Assembly (NCBI GenBank): GCA_016839905.1
Contig: JAEOTJ010000307.1
Span: 1-29,203 of the forward strand
From: Promethearchaeota archaeon
Lineage (GTDB): Archaea; Asgardarchaeota; Lokiarchaeia; Sigynarchaeales; SOKP01
Length of the DNA: 29,203 nucleotides
Direction of reading: 5' to 3'
Numbering within the stretch: position 1 is the first letter of the stretch; every line of letters starts with the position of its first letter. This document shows positions 15,503 through 22,926 of the stretch, piece after piece. The notes under the pieces are model-generated. The model did no database searches, had not been told where the DNA came from, and saw nothing but the letters and a program-made list of their open reading frames with translations. The translations under genes and the position numbers were made by a program.

Positions 15503-16570
15503 ATGGTAATCAATGTAGGCGCTATCGCTGCAAGTGGTTATACAGGAGGAGAAGTCGTAAGACTATTGAGTTCTCATCCTAATGTAAAAATAACATATAT
15601 TACGTCTCGAAGATTAATGTCGAAATTCTTCCATTCTGTATACCCAAACTTTAGAAATATTTCAAATATAAAATTTGAAGAGTTTAATATAGAAAAAGCA
15701 AAAAATAAATGCGATATTGTATTTTTGTGTGTTCCACATAAAGTTTCCCAAGATATTGTACCTGAATTATTAGAAGTAGGATTAAAAGTTATAGATTTAA
15801 GTGCAGATTTTAGATTAAAAGAAAAAGAAATCTATAAATATTACTACAAGAAGGAGCATTCACATCCAGAGTTATTAGAGAGGGCAGTTTATGGATTACC
15901 TGAATTACATCGAAAAGAAATAAAAGATGCGAGTTTAGTTGCTGTAGCTGGTTGTCAAGCATCAAGTGCAATTTATAGTCTCTATCCCGCCATTAAGGAA
16001 GACTTAATTCAAGTAAACAATATAATCATTGACTCTAAGACGGGATCATCTGGTTCTGGAGCGATTTCTAATGAAGCCTCCCATCATCCTATTAGAGCTA
16101 ATAGTATTCGTGCTTATAAAATGACAGGACATCGCCATATTGCTGAAATAGAACAAGAATTGAATTTAATTTTAAAAAATAAAAAAGTTATTGTAGGATT
16201 TTCTGCTCATGGCGTTAATTTAATTCGAGGGATTTTATCTACATCTCATGTTTTTATTGATGAATCTATTGAATTAGATGAAAAACTATTATTTAAAGTG
16301 TATAGAACTGCTTATAAAGACGAGCCGTTTCTACGTTTAATTAATCAAAAAAAGGGAGTATTTAGATTACCAGATCCAAAAATTATATTAGGTACAAATT
16401 TCGCGGATATAGGATTTCAGATAGACAAACATATGAATCGAATAGTTATTTTATGTGCTCTAGATAATTTAGTTAAAGGTGCTGCGGGTAACGCAATTCA
16501 ATGCATGAATATAATGTGTGGTTTTGATGAAACTGAAGGGCTTACTTTTCCAGGATATTTTCCTTTATAA
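15503..16570 (+). CDS. argC: N-acyl-gamma-glutamyl/aminoadipyl-phosphate reductase
   Basis: NADPH-dependent reductase of the ArgC/LysY family that turns an acyl phosphate into the semialdehyde in arginine or LysW-carrier lysine/ornithine synthesis. Of 355 residues, the N-terminal Rossmann fold has GAIAASGYTGGE (6-17). The catalytic cysteine is C151 in AGCQAS, followed by DSKTGSSGSG and the substrate histidines in TGHRHIAE. The C-terminal LVKGAAGNAIQCMN segment is also family-typical. Arginine and aminoadipate substrates cannot be separated by eye; an archaeal LysY role is quite possible. No argB/lysZ, lysW, lysX or argJ gene adjoins, so the gene is detached from its usual pathway cluster. Confidence 0.93.
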   Translation: MVINVGAIAASGYTGGEVVRLLSSHPNVKITYITSRRLMSKFFHSVYPNFRNISNIKFEEFNIEKAKNKCDIVFLCVPHKVSQDIVPELLEVGLKVIDLSADFRLKEKEIYKYYYKKEHSHPELLERAVYGLPELHRKEIKDASLVAVAGCQASSAIYSLYPAIKEDLIQVNNIIIDSKTGSSGSGAISNEASHHPIRANSIRAYKMTGHRHIAEIEQELNLILKNKKVIVGFSAHGVNLIRGILSTSHVFIDESIELDEKLLFKVYRTAYKDEPFLRLINQKKGVFRLPDPKIILGTNFADIGFQIDKHMNRIVILCALDNLVKGAAGNAIQCMNIMCGFDETEGLTFPGYFPL

Positions 16571-16593
16571 AAAATAGTATAAATTTTTTAATT

Positions 16594-16959
16594 ATGAAGC
16601 TTTTAATAGAAAAAAATCATAAAATTGATGATTTAATAATATTTTTAAAGATTTTCAGATTACATAAAAGTTATCTTTTACTTATATCTGATCAAAAAGA
16701 AATGGGAATTGGTTCTGTTACTTTAGGTAGCCCCCCAATAGTTGCAGGTCTCAAATCAAATGTGGCTTCTTATAACTTATTTGGTGTAAATAAGAAATTA
16801 TTAAGTACGATAATTGCTGAAAAAGCTTCTTTTACACTTAAAGCTCCCGTTCTACTTTTATTATTCTTGAAACTTAAAAAAAAGGAAGAGGATCTGGCCA
16901 AACCAATTATTACTTTTTTAAATGAAATTTTGACTGAGATAGTGAATAAAATTAAATAA
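16594..16959 (+). CDS. possible PAC3/PAC4-like chaperone
   Basis: A 121-residue protein with pattern: N-terminal strand, LLLISDQKEMGIGSVTLGSP (~28-47), SYNLFGVNKKLLSTIIAEKAS (~59-79), a strand LKAPVLLLLFLKL (~82-94) and a C-terminal helix. That order resembles eukaryotic proteasome assembly chaperones PSMG3/PSMG4, in which a strand ending in an M-G-x-x-x-x turn precedes an LFG- or LLG-containing segment and a strand-helix finish. The assignment rests on pattern only and needs profile searching. It starts 23 bp after argC and is followed 16 bp later by a winged-helix gene, so the three may be co-transcribed. A PAC2 protein is encoded about 5 kb upstream. Confidence 0.5.
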   Translation: MKLLIEKNHKIDDLIIFLKIFRLHKSYLLLISDQKEMGIGSVTLGSPPIVAGLKSNVASYNLFGVNKKLLSTIIAEKASFTLKAPVLLLLFLKLKKKEEDLAKPIITFLNEILTEIVNKIK

Positions 16960-16975
16960 AATATTAATAAGAATT

Positions 16976-17293
16976 ATGTCTAATACATCTAAATTTATTC
17001 TTGCAAAAATTCTTGGAAATAGTGTAAGGATTAAAATATTAGAGACTCTCTTAGAAAATAGCTTAAAAAAGGAAATAAGGTGGTTAAATATTTCAAAAAT
17101 AGCTAAAATTGCTGGAATTTCTACTTCTTCCTCAAAAAGAATAATTGATGAATTAATACAAGAGAAACTCGTAGATTTAAAACCTATTCAGACACATGCA
17201 AAAAATCCCGAAAAAGAAATTCAATTAAATTTGGAAAATAGAATTATTAAAGAATTACTCTTTTTTTATAGAAAGATTAAAGGATTTTCTTGA
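16976..17293 (+). CDS. small winged-helix regulator
   Basis: A 105-residue protein with a winged helix-turn-helix: helix ILGNSVRIKILETLLEN (~13-29), then LNISKIAKIAGISTSSSKRIIDELIQEKLV (helix-turn-recognition helix, ~37-66), and a wing with LKPIQTHAKNPEKEIQLN. This resembles archaeal ArsR/MarR-like DNA-binding proteins. No sensor domain or cysteine site is present, so it probably senses through partners or acts constitutively. It is the last gene of the argC-led plus-strand run, 16 bp after the PAC3/4-like gene. Its targets are unknown; the neighbouring genes are reasonable candidates. Confidence 0.75.
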   Translation: MSNTSKFILAKILGNSVRIKILETLLENSLKKEIRWLNISKIAKIAGISTSSSKRIIDELIQEKLVDLKPIQTHAKNPEKEIQLNLENRIIKELLFFYRKIKGFS

Positions 17294-17308
17294 AGTATTT
17301 CGAAAATA

Positions 17309-17320
17309 TTTATTAAAATA
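17309..17320 (+). promoter_or_regulatory. candidate TATA box for tRNA-Leu
   Basis: TTTATTAAAATA lies about 25-36 bases before the tRNA 5' end, the distance expected for an archaeal TATA element. Neighbouring sequence is equally AT-rich, so the assignment is weak. Confidence 0.3.
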
Positions 17321-17344
17321 TAATATTATAATATATATAATACA

Positions 17345-17457
17345 GCAGAGATAACCAAGTCTGGTCAACGGTGATGGACTCAAGATCCATTGACATAGGT
17401 CATCGTTAAACTTTGGTCAACGACCTGAATGCGTGGGTTCAAATCCCACTCTCTGCA
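17345..17457 (+). tRNA. tRNA-Leu (CAA), probable variable-arm intron
   Basis: Acceptor GCAGAGA (17345-17351) pairs with TCTCTGC (17450-17456), followed by A73. The D stem is ACC/GGT with a TGGTCAAC-containing loop. The anticodon stem ATGGA/TCCAT encloses CTCAAGA, with anticodon CAA at 17381-17383. The T arm is GTGGG, TTCAAAT, CCCAC. This is a class II tRNA, but the 42 nt between the anticodon and T stems is far longer than the ~14-16 nt of an archaeal Leu variable arm. An intron of about 26 nt at 17403-17428 explains the excess and leaves an 87-nt tRNA. The 3' CCA is not encoded. The next minus-strand gene ends 4 bp downstream. Confidence 0.9.
17403..17428 (+). other. candidate noncanonical intron in tRNA-Leu
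   Basis: The flanks can form a bulge-helix-bulge: a 4-bp helix AGGT/ACCT, a 3-nt bulge CAT on the 5' strand before an inner stem CGTT/AACG, and a 2-3-nt bulge (GA or GAA) on the 3' strand before a short outer pairing. Cutting after the second bulge base on each side removes 26 nt and restores a variable-arm stem TGAC/GTCA with loop ATAG. The exact boundaries could move by a base or two. Confidence 0.6.
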
Positions 17458-17461
17458 TCTC

Positions 17462-17704
17462 TTAACCTCCCAACATTGCTGGTAAAAACATCATTATCAT
17501 CATAACACCCATCATCGCAACAAGACATATTAATTGATACCTCCCTTTTTTCTTCTGCTTCATCTCATATTGAAGGTATTTATCTCGGCAAGCTTGGCCA
17601 CAAAATTTTTTATCAGGTGGGACTGCCTTACCGCATATAGTGCAGTGCAAATGGGGCCCCCATTTCTTCTTAATTTGTTCTTTCCAAGATGATTTTTGAG
17701 ACAT
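17462..17704 (-). CDS. DUF2116-type zinc-ribbon membrane protein
   Basis: An 80-residue protein with an N-terminal basic segment, a zinc ribbon C21-x2-C24 ... C35-x3-C39 (HCTICGKAVPPDKKFC, then GQACRDKY), a charged linker and one C-terminal membrane helix (~57-78). The pattern matches the archaeal DUF2116 family, which pairs a zinc ribbon with one transmembrane segment. The membrane helix is unusually Met-rich (MMGVMMIMM). The layout suggests a tail-anchored protein with the zinc ribbon in the cytosol. Function is unknown. The gene ends 4 bp beyond the convergent tRNA-Leu gene. Confidence 0.85.
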   Translation of the reverse strand: MSQKSSWKEQIKKKWGPHLHCTICGKAVPPDKKFCGQACRDKYLQYEMKQKKKGRYQLICLVAMMGVMMIMMFLPAMLGG

Positions 17705-17783
17705 ATTATTTCATACAGATATAAAGAATATTCATTTAAAATAATAAAATAAAGAAGATTAAAATAATTTATTCAAGGTTAAT

Positions 17784-18491
17784 TTAATTAGTTATAAAGG
17801 TTCCAATTATCTCTTTTTCTCCATTCCAGAATTTTTTAAATTGATCTAATTTCTTTCCAGACATTAATAGTATCTTAAGTTTACTTCTTTTTAAAATTTG
17901 TAAAGAAACAGCATCGAATATGCGATATTCACCCGCAGCTGCTTGTTTATCTCCTTTTAAGTTTAAAATCAAATCTTGTAATTGAGCATAATTTAATTGC
18001 TTGAGCAGCTTAGCATCTTTAAATTTTTTTGGATCATTGTCATATATACCATCAACATCAGTGAGTATAATCAGTTGGTCCGCCCTTATAAATTCCGAAA
18101 CTTCAAGGGCAACAGATGTTGTTGATTGTCCCGGTTGTAATCCCCCTATTACTATAATCTTTTTTGACAGTAGAGCTGTAGAGAGTTCTTCCATTGATTT
18201 TGGGATTAGTGGATATGCTTTATCCATAAAAGCTGCTGCGATTAATTTAGAATTTATACGGGATATTTCAATTCCAAAAGTATCGCATAAAGCTTCATTT
18301 TCCGTGAACGCTCTAACAGCTTTAATGTAGTCTCTTGCGATAATTCCCCCGCCACTTACAATAACGAGTTGATCGTAGTCAGGGGATTCTAAAAATATTT
18401 TACAAAATTCAGTGATTATTTCTTTATTTATTATTTTTTCTTTAGTAAATAACAACGAGCCTCCTATTTTAATCACAATTTTTCCTTTCAA
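17784..18491 (-). CDS. pyrH: UMP kinase, archaeal PyrH
   Basis: A 235-residue amino-acid-kinase-fold enzyme that phosphorylates UMP to UDP. Motifs: KIGGSLL near the N-terminus, VSGGGIIARDYIKAVR for the phosphate-binding loop, the ENEALCDTFGIEISRINSKLI segment typical of archaeal PyrH, GGLQPGQSTTSVA, and LTDVDGIYDNDP for the nucleotide base. The start is TTG at 18491; an in-frame stop lies two codons upstream and the sequence GGSLL begins at residue 10 as expected. The closely related isopentenyl phosphate kinase is the main alternative but lacks this segment order. It is divergent from the pantoate kinase gene across about 100 bp. Confidence 0.92.
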   Translation of the reverse strand: MKGKIVIKIGGSLLFTKEKIINKEIITEFCKIFLESPDYDQLVIVSGGGIIARDYIKAVRAFTENEALCDTFGIEISRINSKLIAAAFMDKAYPLIPKSMEELSTALLSKKIIVIGGLQPGQSTTSVALEVSEFIRADQLIILTDVDGIYDNDPKKFKDAKLLKQLNYAQLQDLILNLKGDKQAAAGEYRIFDAVSLQILKRSKLKILLMSGKKLDQFKKFWNGEKEIIGTFITN

Positions 18492-18590
18492 ATTATTTCA
18501 CACTCAAATTTATTCTTTCAAAATATTTTCATTCAATTCTTCTTTGTATTATTATATAGGAGATTAGATAAATTAAGTTATTTACATTTT

Positions 18591-19547
18591 ATGTCCTTCA
18601 GTAAGAAAAAAATTACAGTTGAAGTACCTCATAGGATATCTGGGTTTTTTGAAATAGTCGATGAAATTAATGGAATTAAAATAAATAATCCAGAAAAGAT
18701 AGGGTCAAGAGGAGCAGGTTTCTGTCTTAGTGCGGTTGGTCGAACTGAAATCATCATAGAGCCAGATAAGAATGAAAAAAGTTTTGAAATCCATATTAAT
18801 GGTAAAAGATTAGATCAAAAAGCTGAAACTACTTTATATATCCTAAATTATATTAAAGAACAATTTGGTCAGAAATATTATGTTAGGATCAACCACTCAT
18901 TCGAATTACCCGTAGGATGCGGATACGGTGCTAGTGGTTCTGGAGCTCTAGGGACAATATTTGGTCTAAACTATCTATTTAATCTTAATTTATCTTATGA
19001 AGAAAGGGGAAAAATCGCACATATTGCAGAAGTAGAGAATAGGACGGGATTAGGAACTATATGCGGTCAATTAGGAAGGGGATTGTGTATGCTGAAGGAA
19101 CCTGGATATCCATGTAATATTAAACGTATCAATGTTCCTGAGGGGATTAAAATTATTTGTGGTACTTTTGGTATGATACATACAAAATCTATCTTATCTG
19201 ACCATTTATTAAGCTCAAAGATAAAAGAAGCTGGAAAAAAAGCATTAATAAAGATGATTCAAGAGCCCAATATGATGACCTTCGTACAAGCATCAAAAGA
19301 TTTTGTGATCGAGACCAAAATGCTTGAACTACTAAATTTAGAAAAAGTTGAAGAATTGATGAAAAATTTAAATAAATTAAACATAATAGGGGCAAGTATG
19401 AATCAATTAGGTCGATCTGTTTATGCGGTTGGTTATGAAAAAGATGTTAAAGAGATGCTTGAAATTTTTGACACATTCAAACCGGAGCTTAAGATCTTCG
19501 ACTTAAGGATTAATAATAACTATCCGAGAATTATTAAAAGTTATTAG
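18591..19547 (+). CDS. pantoate kinase
   Basis: A 318-residue GHMP-superfamily kinase matching archaeal pantoate kinase (COG1829), which phosphorylates pantoate in the archaeal route to coenzyme A. Key features are PHRISGFFEIV at the N-terminus, GSRGAGFCLS, and the ATP-binding loop PVGCGYGASGSGALG (107-121). The IAHIAEVENRTGLGTICGQ segment and the C-terminal GASMNQLGRSVYAV strand are also typical. The partner phosphopantothenate synthetase gene is not in the window. The gene ends 6 bp from the 3' end of the convergent proC gene. Confidence 0.92.
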   Translation: MSFSKKKITVEVPHRISGFFEIVDEINGIKINNPEKIGSRGAGFCLSAVGRTEIIIEPDKNEKSFEIHINGKRLDQKAETTLYILNYIKEQFGQKYYVRINHSFELPVGCGYGASGSGALGTIFGLNYLFNLNLSYEERGKIAHIAEVENRTGLGTICGQLGRGLCMLKEPGYPCNIKRINVPEGIKIICGTFGMIHTKSILSDHLLSSKIKEAGKKALIKMIQEPNMMTFVQASKDFVIETKMLELLNLEKVEELMKNLNKLNIIGASMNQLGRSVYAVGYEKDVKEMLEIFDTFKPELKIFDLRINNNYPRIIKSY

Positions 19548-19553
19548 GGGTAT

Positions 19554-20360
19554 TCATTTTATAGATTTTGATTTTAGAGTCGCCGCCTCTACAGCAGATA
19601 TAAGGGTACCTCTTATTTTTCCCTTTTCTAATTCATGTAGAGCTGTAATGGTAGTACCTCCCGGTGATGTAACCATGTCTTTTAACTCTCCAGGATGTTT
19701 TCCGGTTTCTAGAAACATCTTTGCTGAACCTAGAACGGTCTGAGCAGCAAGTTTTAAAGCCACATCTCTCGGTAAGCCCATTTTTACCCCTCCATCCGCT
19801 AAAGCTTCAATAATAATAAAGATATAAGCAGGACCACTTCCTGATAACCCTGTGACTGCATCTATGTATTTTTCTTCTAATTCAACTACAATACCAACTG
19901 ATTTTAATAATTTTTTTACTTGATCCAAATCGTTCTTACTTACTTTTTCATTATATGCTAAAGCTGAAGCTCCTGCTCCAACTAAAGCGGGTGTATTTGG
20001 CATGATCCTTATAATACCAACATCGTTTTTTAAAAAATTTTTTATGTAATCAATAGAAATTCCTGCTGCTATAGAGATTATAGTTTGTTTTTCTGTTATA
20101 ATAGAACCAATTTCTTTTAAGACTTCATCTATAACTTGAGGTTTCACTGCGATTAAGATAATATTAGCGCTTTGAGCTATGTCCTCATTATTTTTTGCGA
20201 TATTAATATTATATTCTTGAGATCTTTCCTTAAGTAATTTCTCATTTATATCGTAGATGATGATATCTTCTGCTTTCTCTATTTTTGAACCTAAAATTCC
20301 ACGTATCAATGCAGAACCCATATTTCCAACTCCAATTATTCCAATCTTTCTACTAAACAT
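19554..20360 (-). CDS. proC: pyrroline-5-carboxylate reductase
   Basis: NAD(P)H-dependent enzyme making proline from 1-pyrroline-5-carboxylate. The 268-residue length is standard. The N-terminal Rossmann loop is GIIGVGNMGSALIRG. AVKPQV and the RIMPNTPALVGAGASAL run follow, and the C-terminal dimerisation domain holds GLSGSGPAYIFIIIEALADGGVK and the signature MVTSPGGTTITALHELE. All residues expected for activity are present. It lies 73 bp downstream of mfnB on the same strand. No proA or proB gene accompanies it, so the source of the substrate, for example ornithine, is encoded elsewhere. Confidence 0.97.
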   Translation of the reverse strand: MFSRKIGIIGVGNMGSALIRGILGSKIEKAEDIIIYDINEKLLKERSQEYNINIAKNNEDIAQSANIILIAVKPQVIDEVLKEIGSIITEKQTIISIAAGISIDYIKNFLKNDVGIIRIMPNTPALVGAGASALAYNEKVSKNDLDQVKKLLKSVGIVVELEEKYIDAVTGLSGSGPAYIFIIIEALADGGVKMGLPRDVALKLAAQTVLGSAKMFLETGKHPGELKDMVTSPGGTTITALHELEKGKIRGTLISAVEAATLKSKSIK

Positions 20361-20433
20361 AGTATATTTTCATCTTCCTTTCAATAATAAAATTTATCTT
20401 TATATTATTTTTTTTAAAATTTTTTTTTTTTAT

Positions 20434-21165
20434 TTATTTATATAATTCAGACTTTAAATCTTCAATAAGATTTGTATTTATTATACTATTATTTCTATCA
20501 AAATCCTCACATACAACGCTCCTAACACCAATTATATCAGGAGAAATTTTCTTAATTAAATTAAGATCATTTTTTCTTAAATTTCCTGCTAATGCTATTT
20601 GAAGATTTAGTTCTTTAGCTTTATTTTTAAACTGAATTAATTGATCAATATTAAGAAAATCAAATAGACTTTTTCCATCTTTTATAAATGTATCTAGCAT
20701 TGCGATATCTGCTCCAGATTGAGCTGCGATCGTTGGTATTGCTAAAAAATTTAATGAGCTATTCATTCGAGATTGATCTGCATATCCTGCTGTTACAACT
20801 CTAACATTTTTATTAAAATCTTTTACAGCCTTCACAACACTTTTCATTAATTTAATTCCTTGTTCTTCATTTTTTGGACCTTTCAAACCTACTTTTATTA
20901 TATCTGCCCCAGATACTGCGGCACCTAAAGCTGCAAGAGATGCAGAGCCAGGAAGGTTAGGAAAGTCACCTATAGTTGCACTTAATTGTTGAGAACCGTC
21001 AGAAGGAATAAGTTTTTTCATACTTTTAATAATCCAAGGAAAATTAGCACCAAGAGAGCCTTCATTAGGGTTTTTACAATCAATCAAAGGCACTCCGCAT
21101 GAAATTACGGTTTTGGCTTCTTTAAGATCTTTAGGACTTATTAAAAGTTTGATTTTACTGCTCAT
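20434..21165 (-). CDS. mfnB: 4-HFC-P synthase MfnB (methanofuran pathway)
   Basis: A 243-residue TIM-barrel enzyme that condenses two glyceraldehyde-3-phosphate molecules into the furan phosphate precursor of methanofuran. The family run is visible: LLISPKDLKEAKT at the N-terminus, then IDCKNPNEGSLGANFPW. Candidate catalytic lysines K31, K91 (IIKVGLKGP) and K162, with D158 in LDTFIKDGKSLFDF, correspond in order and spacing to the active-site Lys/Asp set described for methanogen MfnB. Its presence implies that the cell makes methanofuran or a relative for formyl transfer in the C1 pathway. Later pathway genes are absent here, but a HisA-like protein of a kind found with C1 genes lies nearby. 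An AT-rich 283-bp gap lies upstream. Confidence 0.92.
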   Translation of the reverse strand: MSSKIKLLISPKDLKEAKTVISCGVPLIDCKNPNEGSLGANFPWIIKSMKKLIPSDGSQQLSATIGDFPNLPGSASLAALGAAVSGADIIKVGLKGPKNEEQGIKLMKSVVKAVKDFNKNVRVVTAGYADQSRMNSSLNFLAIPTIAAQSGADIAMLDTFIKDGKSLFDFLNIDQLIQFKNKAKELNLQIALAGNLRKNDLNLIKKISPDIIGVRSVVCEDFDRNNSIINTNLIEDLKSELYK

Positions 21166-21344
21166 ATTTTATCATTAAATACTAAAGTATAAAATTATTA
21201 AAAATTTTTTAGATTAAGATAGAACTAATTATTTAATTGTGGTTTTTTGTTTCGATTTATTGAAAAATTAAAAAAAAATGCGAATGTCTAATGATATCTC
21301 TTATCATATTAATATTATTCTTAAGCAAAATGAATAACAACTTT

Positions 21345-21367
21345 AAAAAAAAAAAAAAAAAAAAAAA
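21345..21367. repeat. A23 homopolymer
   Basis: Twenty-three consecutive A residues lie in the 283-bp gap between the divergent mfnB and RING-type genes, with another A-rich run (21423-21434) just before the RING-type start. Such tracts are prone to length change and can exclude nucleosomes or bend DNA. The exact length may also be affected by sequencing error. Confidence 0.9.
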
Positions 21368-21448
21368 TTATAGCAATATTTAAGTTAAATATAAAAAAAA
21401 GTATAATATTATAACATTATAATAAAAAAAAAAAAGTATGATATTATT

Positions 21449-21979
21449 ATGTCCCCAAAAGAAGTAACAAAAGTAGATATTACCGAAGAAGTCTTCAAGG
21501 AACCAATAGAAGTAATAAAAAAACTAACTTCTCATTTAGATGATTTAAGATATACAAAAGTTATACAAACTTACGTTATGGAAAATAGAAAACTAGATAT
21601 GTCCTTAGAAAAGCAAGGATCTAGTCATTTTAAAGGAAAAATAGTATGGATTGGAAATAAAAAAGATGATACAGAAGGAACAGTATTCTGTGTAGATAAA
21701 GGAAATGAATTAAAACAAGTTAGTCCTACTCCAGAGAATACAGAAAAGGTTATTTTAGACATTAGAAAAGATTTAATTAAAATAGAAACTAGTTCAAAAT
21801 CACGTTGCGCAGTTTGTGGAAAAGATATTGAAATCTTTGATGAAGTAGCGGGATGCCCCTTATGTGATACTAAAGCACATAAGGATCATCTTGTAGATTG
21901 GGTTAAAATGAAACATTCATGTCCTGTATGCAAAAAAAAGGTAAATGTTTCTAGTAAAGGAGTAATTTTCATAGATTAA
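21449..21979 (+). CDS. RING-type binuclear zinc-finger protein
   Basis: A 176-residue protein with an uncharacterised N-terminal domain (~15-112) and a C-terminal cross-brace zinc finger. The eight ligands are C120-x2-C123-x12-C136-x2-C139-x4-H144-x2-H147-x10-C158-x2-C161, with W151 and the CPVC end typical of RING/treble-clef E3-like fingers. Prokaryotic RING-like families of this kind are known, and Asgard archaea carry eukaryote-like ubiquitin components. No ubiquitin, E1, E2 or deubiquitinase gene is in the window, so ligase activity is unproven. The N-terminal domain is alpha/beta with no recognised family. It is convergent with the HisA-like gene, separated by 2 bp. Confidence 0.75.
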   Translation: MSPKEVTKVDITEEVFKEPIEVIKKLTSHLDDLRYTKVIQTYVMENRKLDMSLEKQGSSHFKGKIVWIGNKKDDTEGTVFCVDKGNELKQVSPTPENTEKVILDIRKDLIKIETSSKSRCAVCGKDIEIFDEVAGCPLCDTKAHKDHLVDWVKMKHSCPVCKKKVNVSSKGVIFID

Positions 21980-21981
21980 TA

Positions 21982-22722
21982 TTAATTAGCATTTTTTTTT
22001 AAATCCTCAATTTTTATGGTTCCATCATATAAAGAAGTCCCAATTAGAACACCTGAAAAACTTTTATAAGACAATTCCAATATATCTTTATAATCTTTAA
22101 TACCTCCTCCAATTAAAACATTTCCTTTATATTTTTCTCTGATTTTAAGATATAAAGGGGGAATTCCTCCAATCTTTTGGCCAACTCTAAATAGATCCAA
22201 AAGAATTAACTCGTTTATCCCAATTTTTTCTAATTTATTTATAATATCAATTGGGTTTTGAATTTTTAAAACATCTTTATTTGATATGATTTTACCATTA
22301 TACATATCTATACTTACAATGATCTTATTTTTTCCAAGTATTTTAAAGCATTCAGTAATTTCATTAAGATTGTTTATAGTTTCCAAGCCTAAAATAATCT
22401 TATTTAGTCTTAATTTTTCATATTTTAAAATATCCTTTTTATTATGAATTCCTGGATCCAGCATGATTTTGATACTAGAAATATTTAAAATTTTAGATAA
22501 TAATGCTAAATTTGGCTTATTATCAATAATAGAATCCAAATCTGCGATATAAAACTCTTCAAAACCAAAATTTTGTTCAAGAATTTTAATTATTTTAATT
22601 GGATCTGAAGAATCAGAAAAAATAGATTTTAATGGCTTATATTTATTCCTTTCTCCTTTAATGGCATGGACGGCTTGTGAATTTAATAAATCTATTACTG
22701 GAATAATTCTAAATTTAGACAT
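21982..22722 (-). CDS. HisA-like TIM-barrel protein (COG1411 type)
   Basis: A 246-residue beta/alpha-barrel related to HisA/HisF. The N-terminus IIPVIDLLNSQAVHAIKGER with KYKPL, then YIADLDSIIDNKPNL, is the pattern of the HisA-related group COG1411 rather than true HisA. The phosphate-binding end of the barrel is seen as VLIGGGIKDY and GVLIGTSLYDG. Members of this group occur beside tetrahydromethanopterin/methanofuran C1 genes in methylotrophs and archaea. That link and the mfnB gene less than 1 kb away suggest a cofactor-synthesis role. No other histidine genes are nearby, which argues against proFAR isomerase. The precise reaction is unknown. Confidence 0.82.
   Translation of the reverse strand: MSKFRIIPVIDLLNSQAVHAIKGERNKYKPLKSIFSDSSDPIKIIKILEQNFGFEEFYIADLDSIIDNKPNLALLSKILNISSIKIMLDPGIHNKKDILKYEKLRLNKIILGLETINNLNEITECFKILGKNKIIVSIDMYNGKIISNKDVLKIQNPIDIINKLEKIGINELILLDLFRVGQKIGGIPPLYLKIREKYKGNVLIGGGIKDYKDILELSYKSFSGVLIGTSLYDGTIKIEDLKKNAN
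21992..22000 (+). terminator. T-run terminator after RING-type gene
   Basis: A T9 tract on the sense strand starts 13 bases after the stop of the RING-type gene. It lies inside the last codons of the convergent HisA-like gene, where it encodes Lys residues on the other strand. U-rich tracts terminate archaeal transcription. Confidence 0.4.
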
Positions 22723-22926
22723 AAGACTATGTGAAAATTTTCTAATAAATTCATATAAAATTGAACTTTAAAAAACATTTAATTGAATATTATTATAAAT
22801 ATTTGTACTCCTTGTTTTTAAAAATGATAGGTTGTATATAATTAACAATTCAATAATTTAATTTTTAAATCATTACTTCCAAAATACTTATGAAAATACT
22901 AAAAATAATTTAATTAAGGTATAAAC

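Noticed and set aside
17391..17432. Reading the tRNA-Leu as having a naturally very long variable arm without an intron
   Set aside because: The bulge-helix-bulge geometry and the normal 87-nt length after removal fit an intron better, though this is not proven.
21449..21979. Complete ubiquitin-type modification operon around the RING-type gene
   Set aside because: Neighbours are mfnB and a HisA-like gene; no ubiquitin, E1, E2 or protease gene is found in the window.
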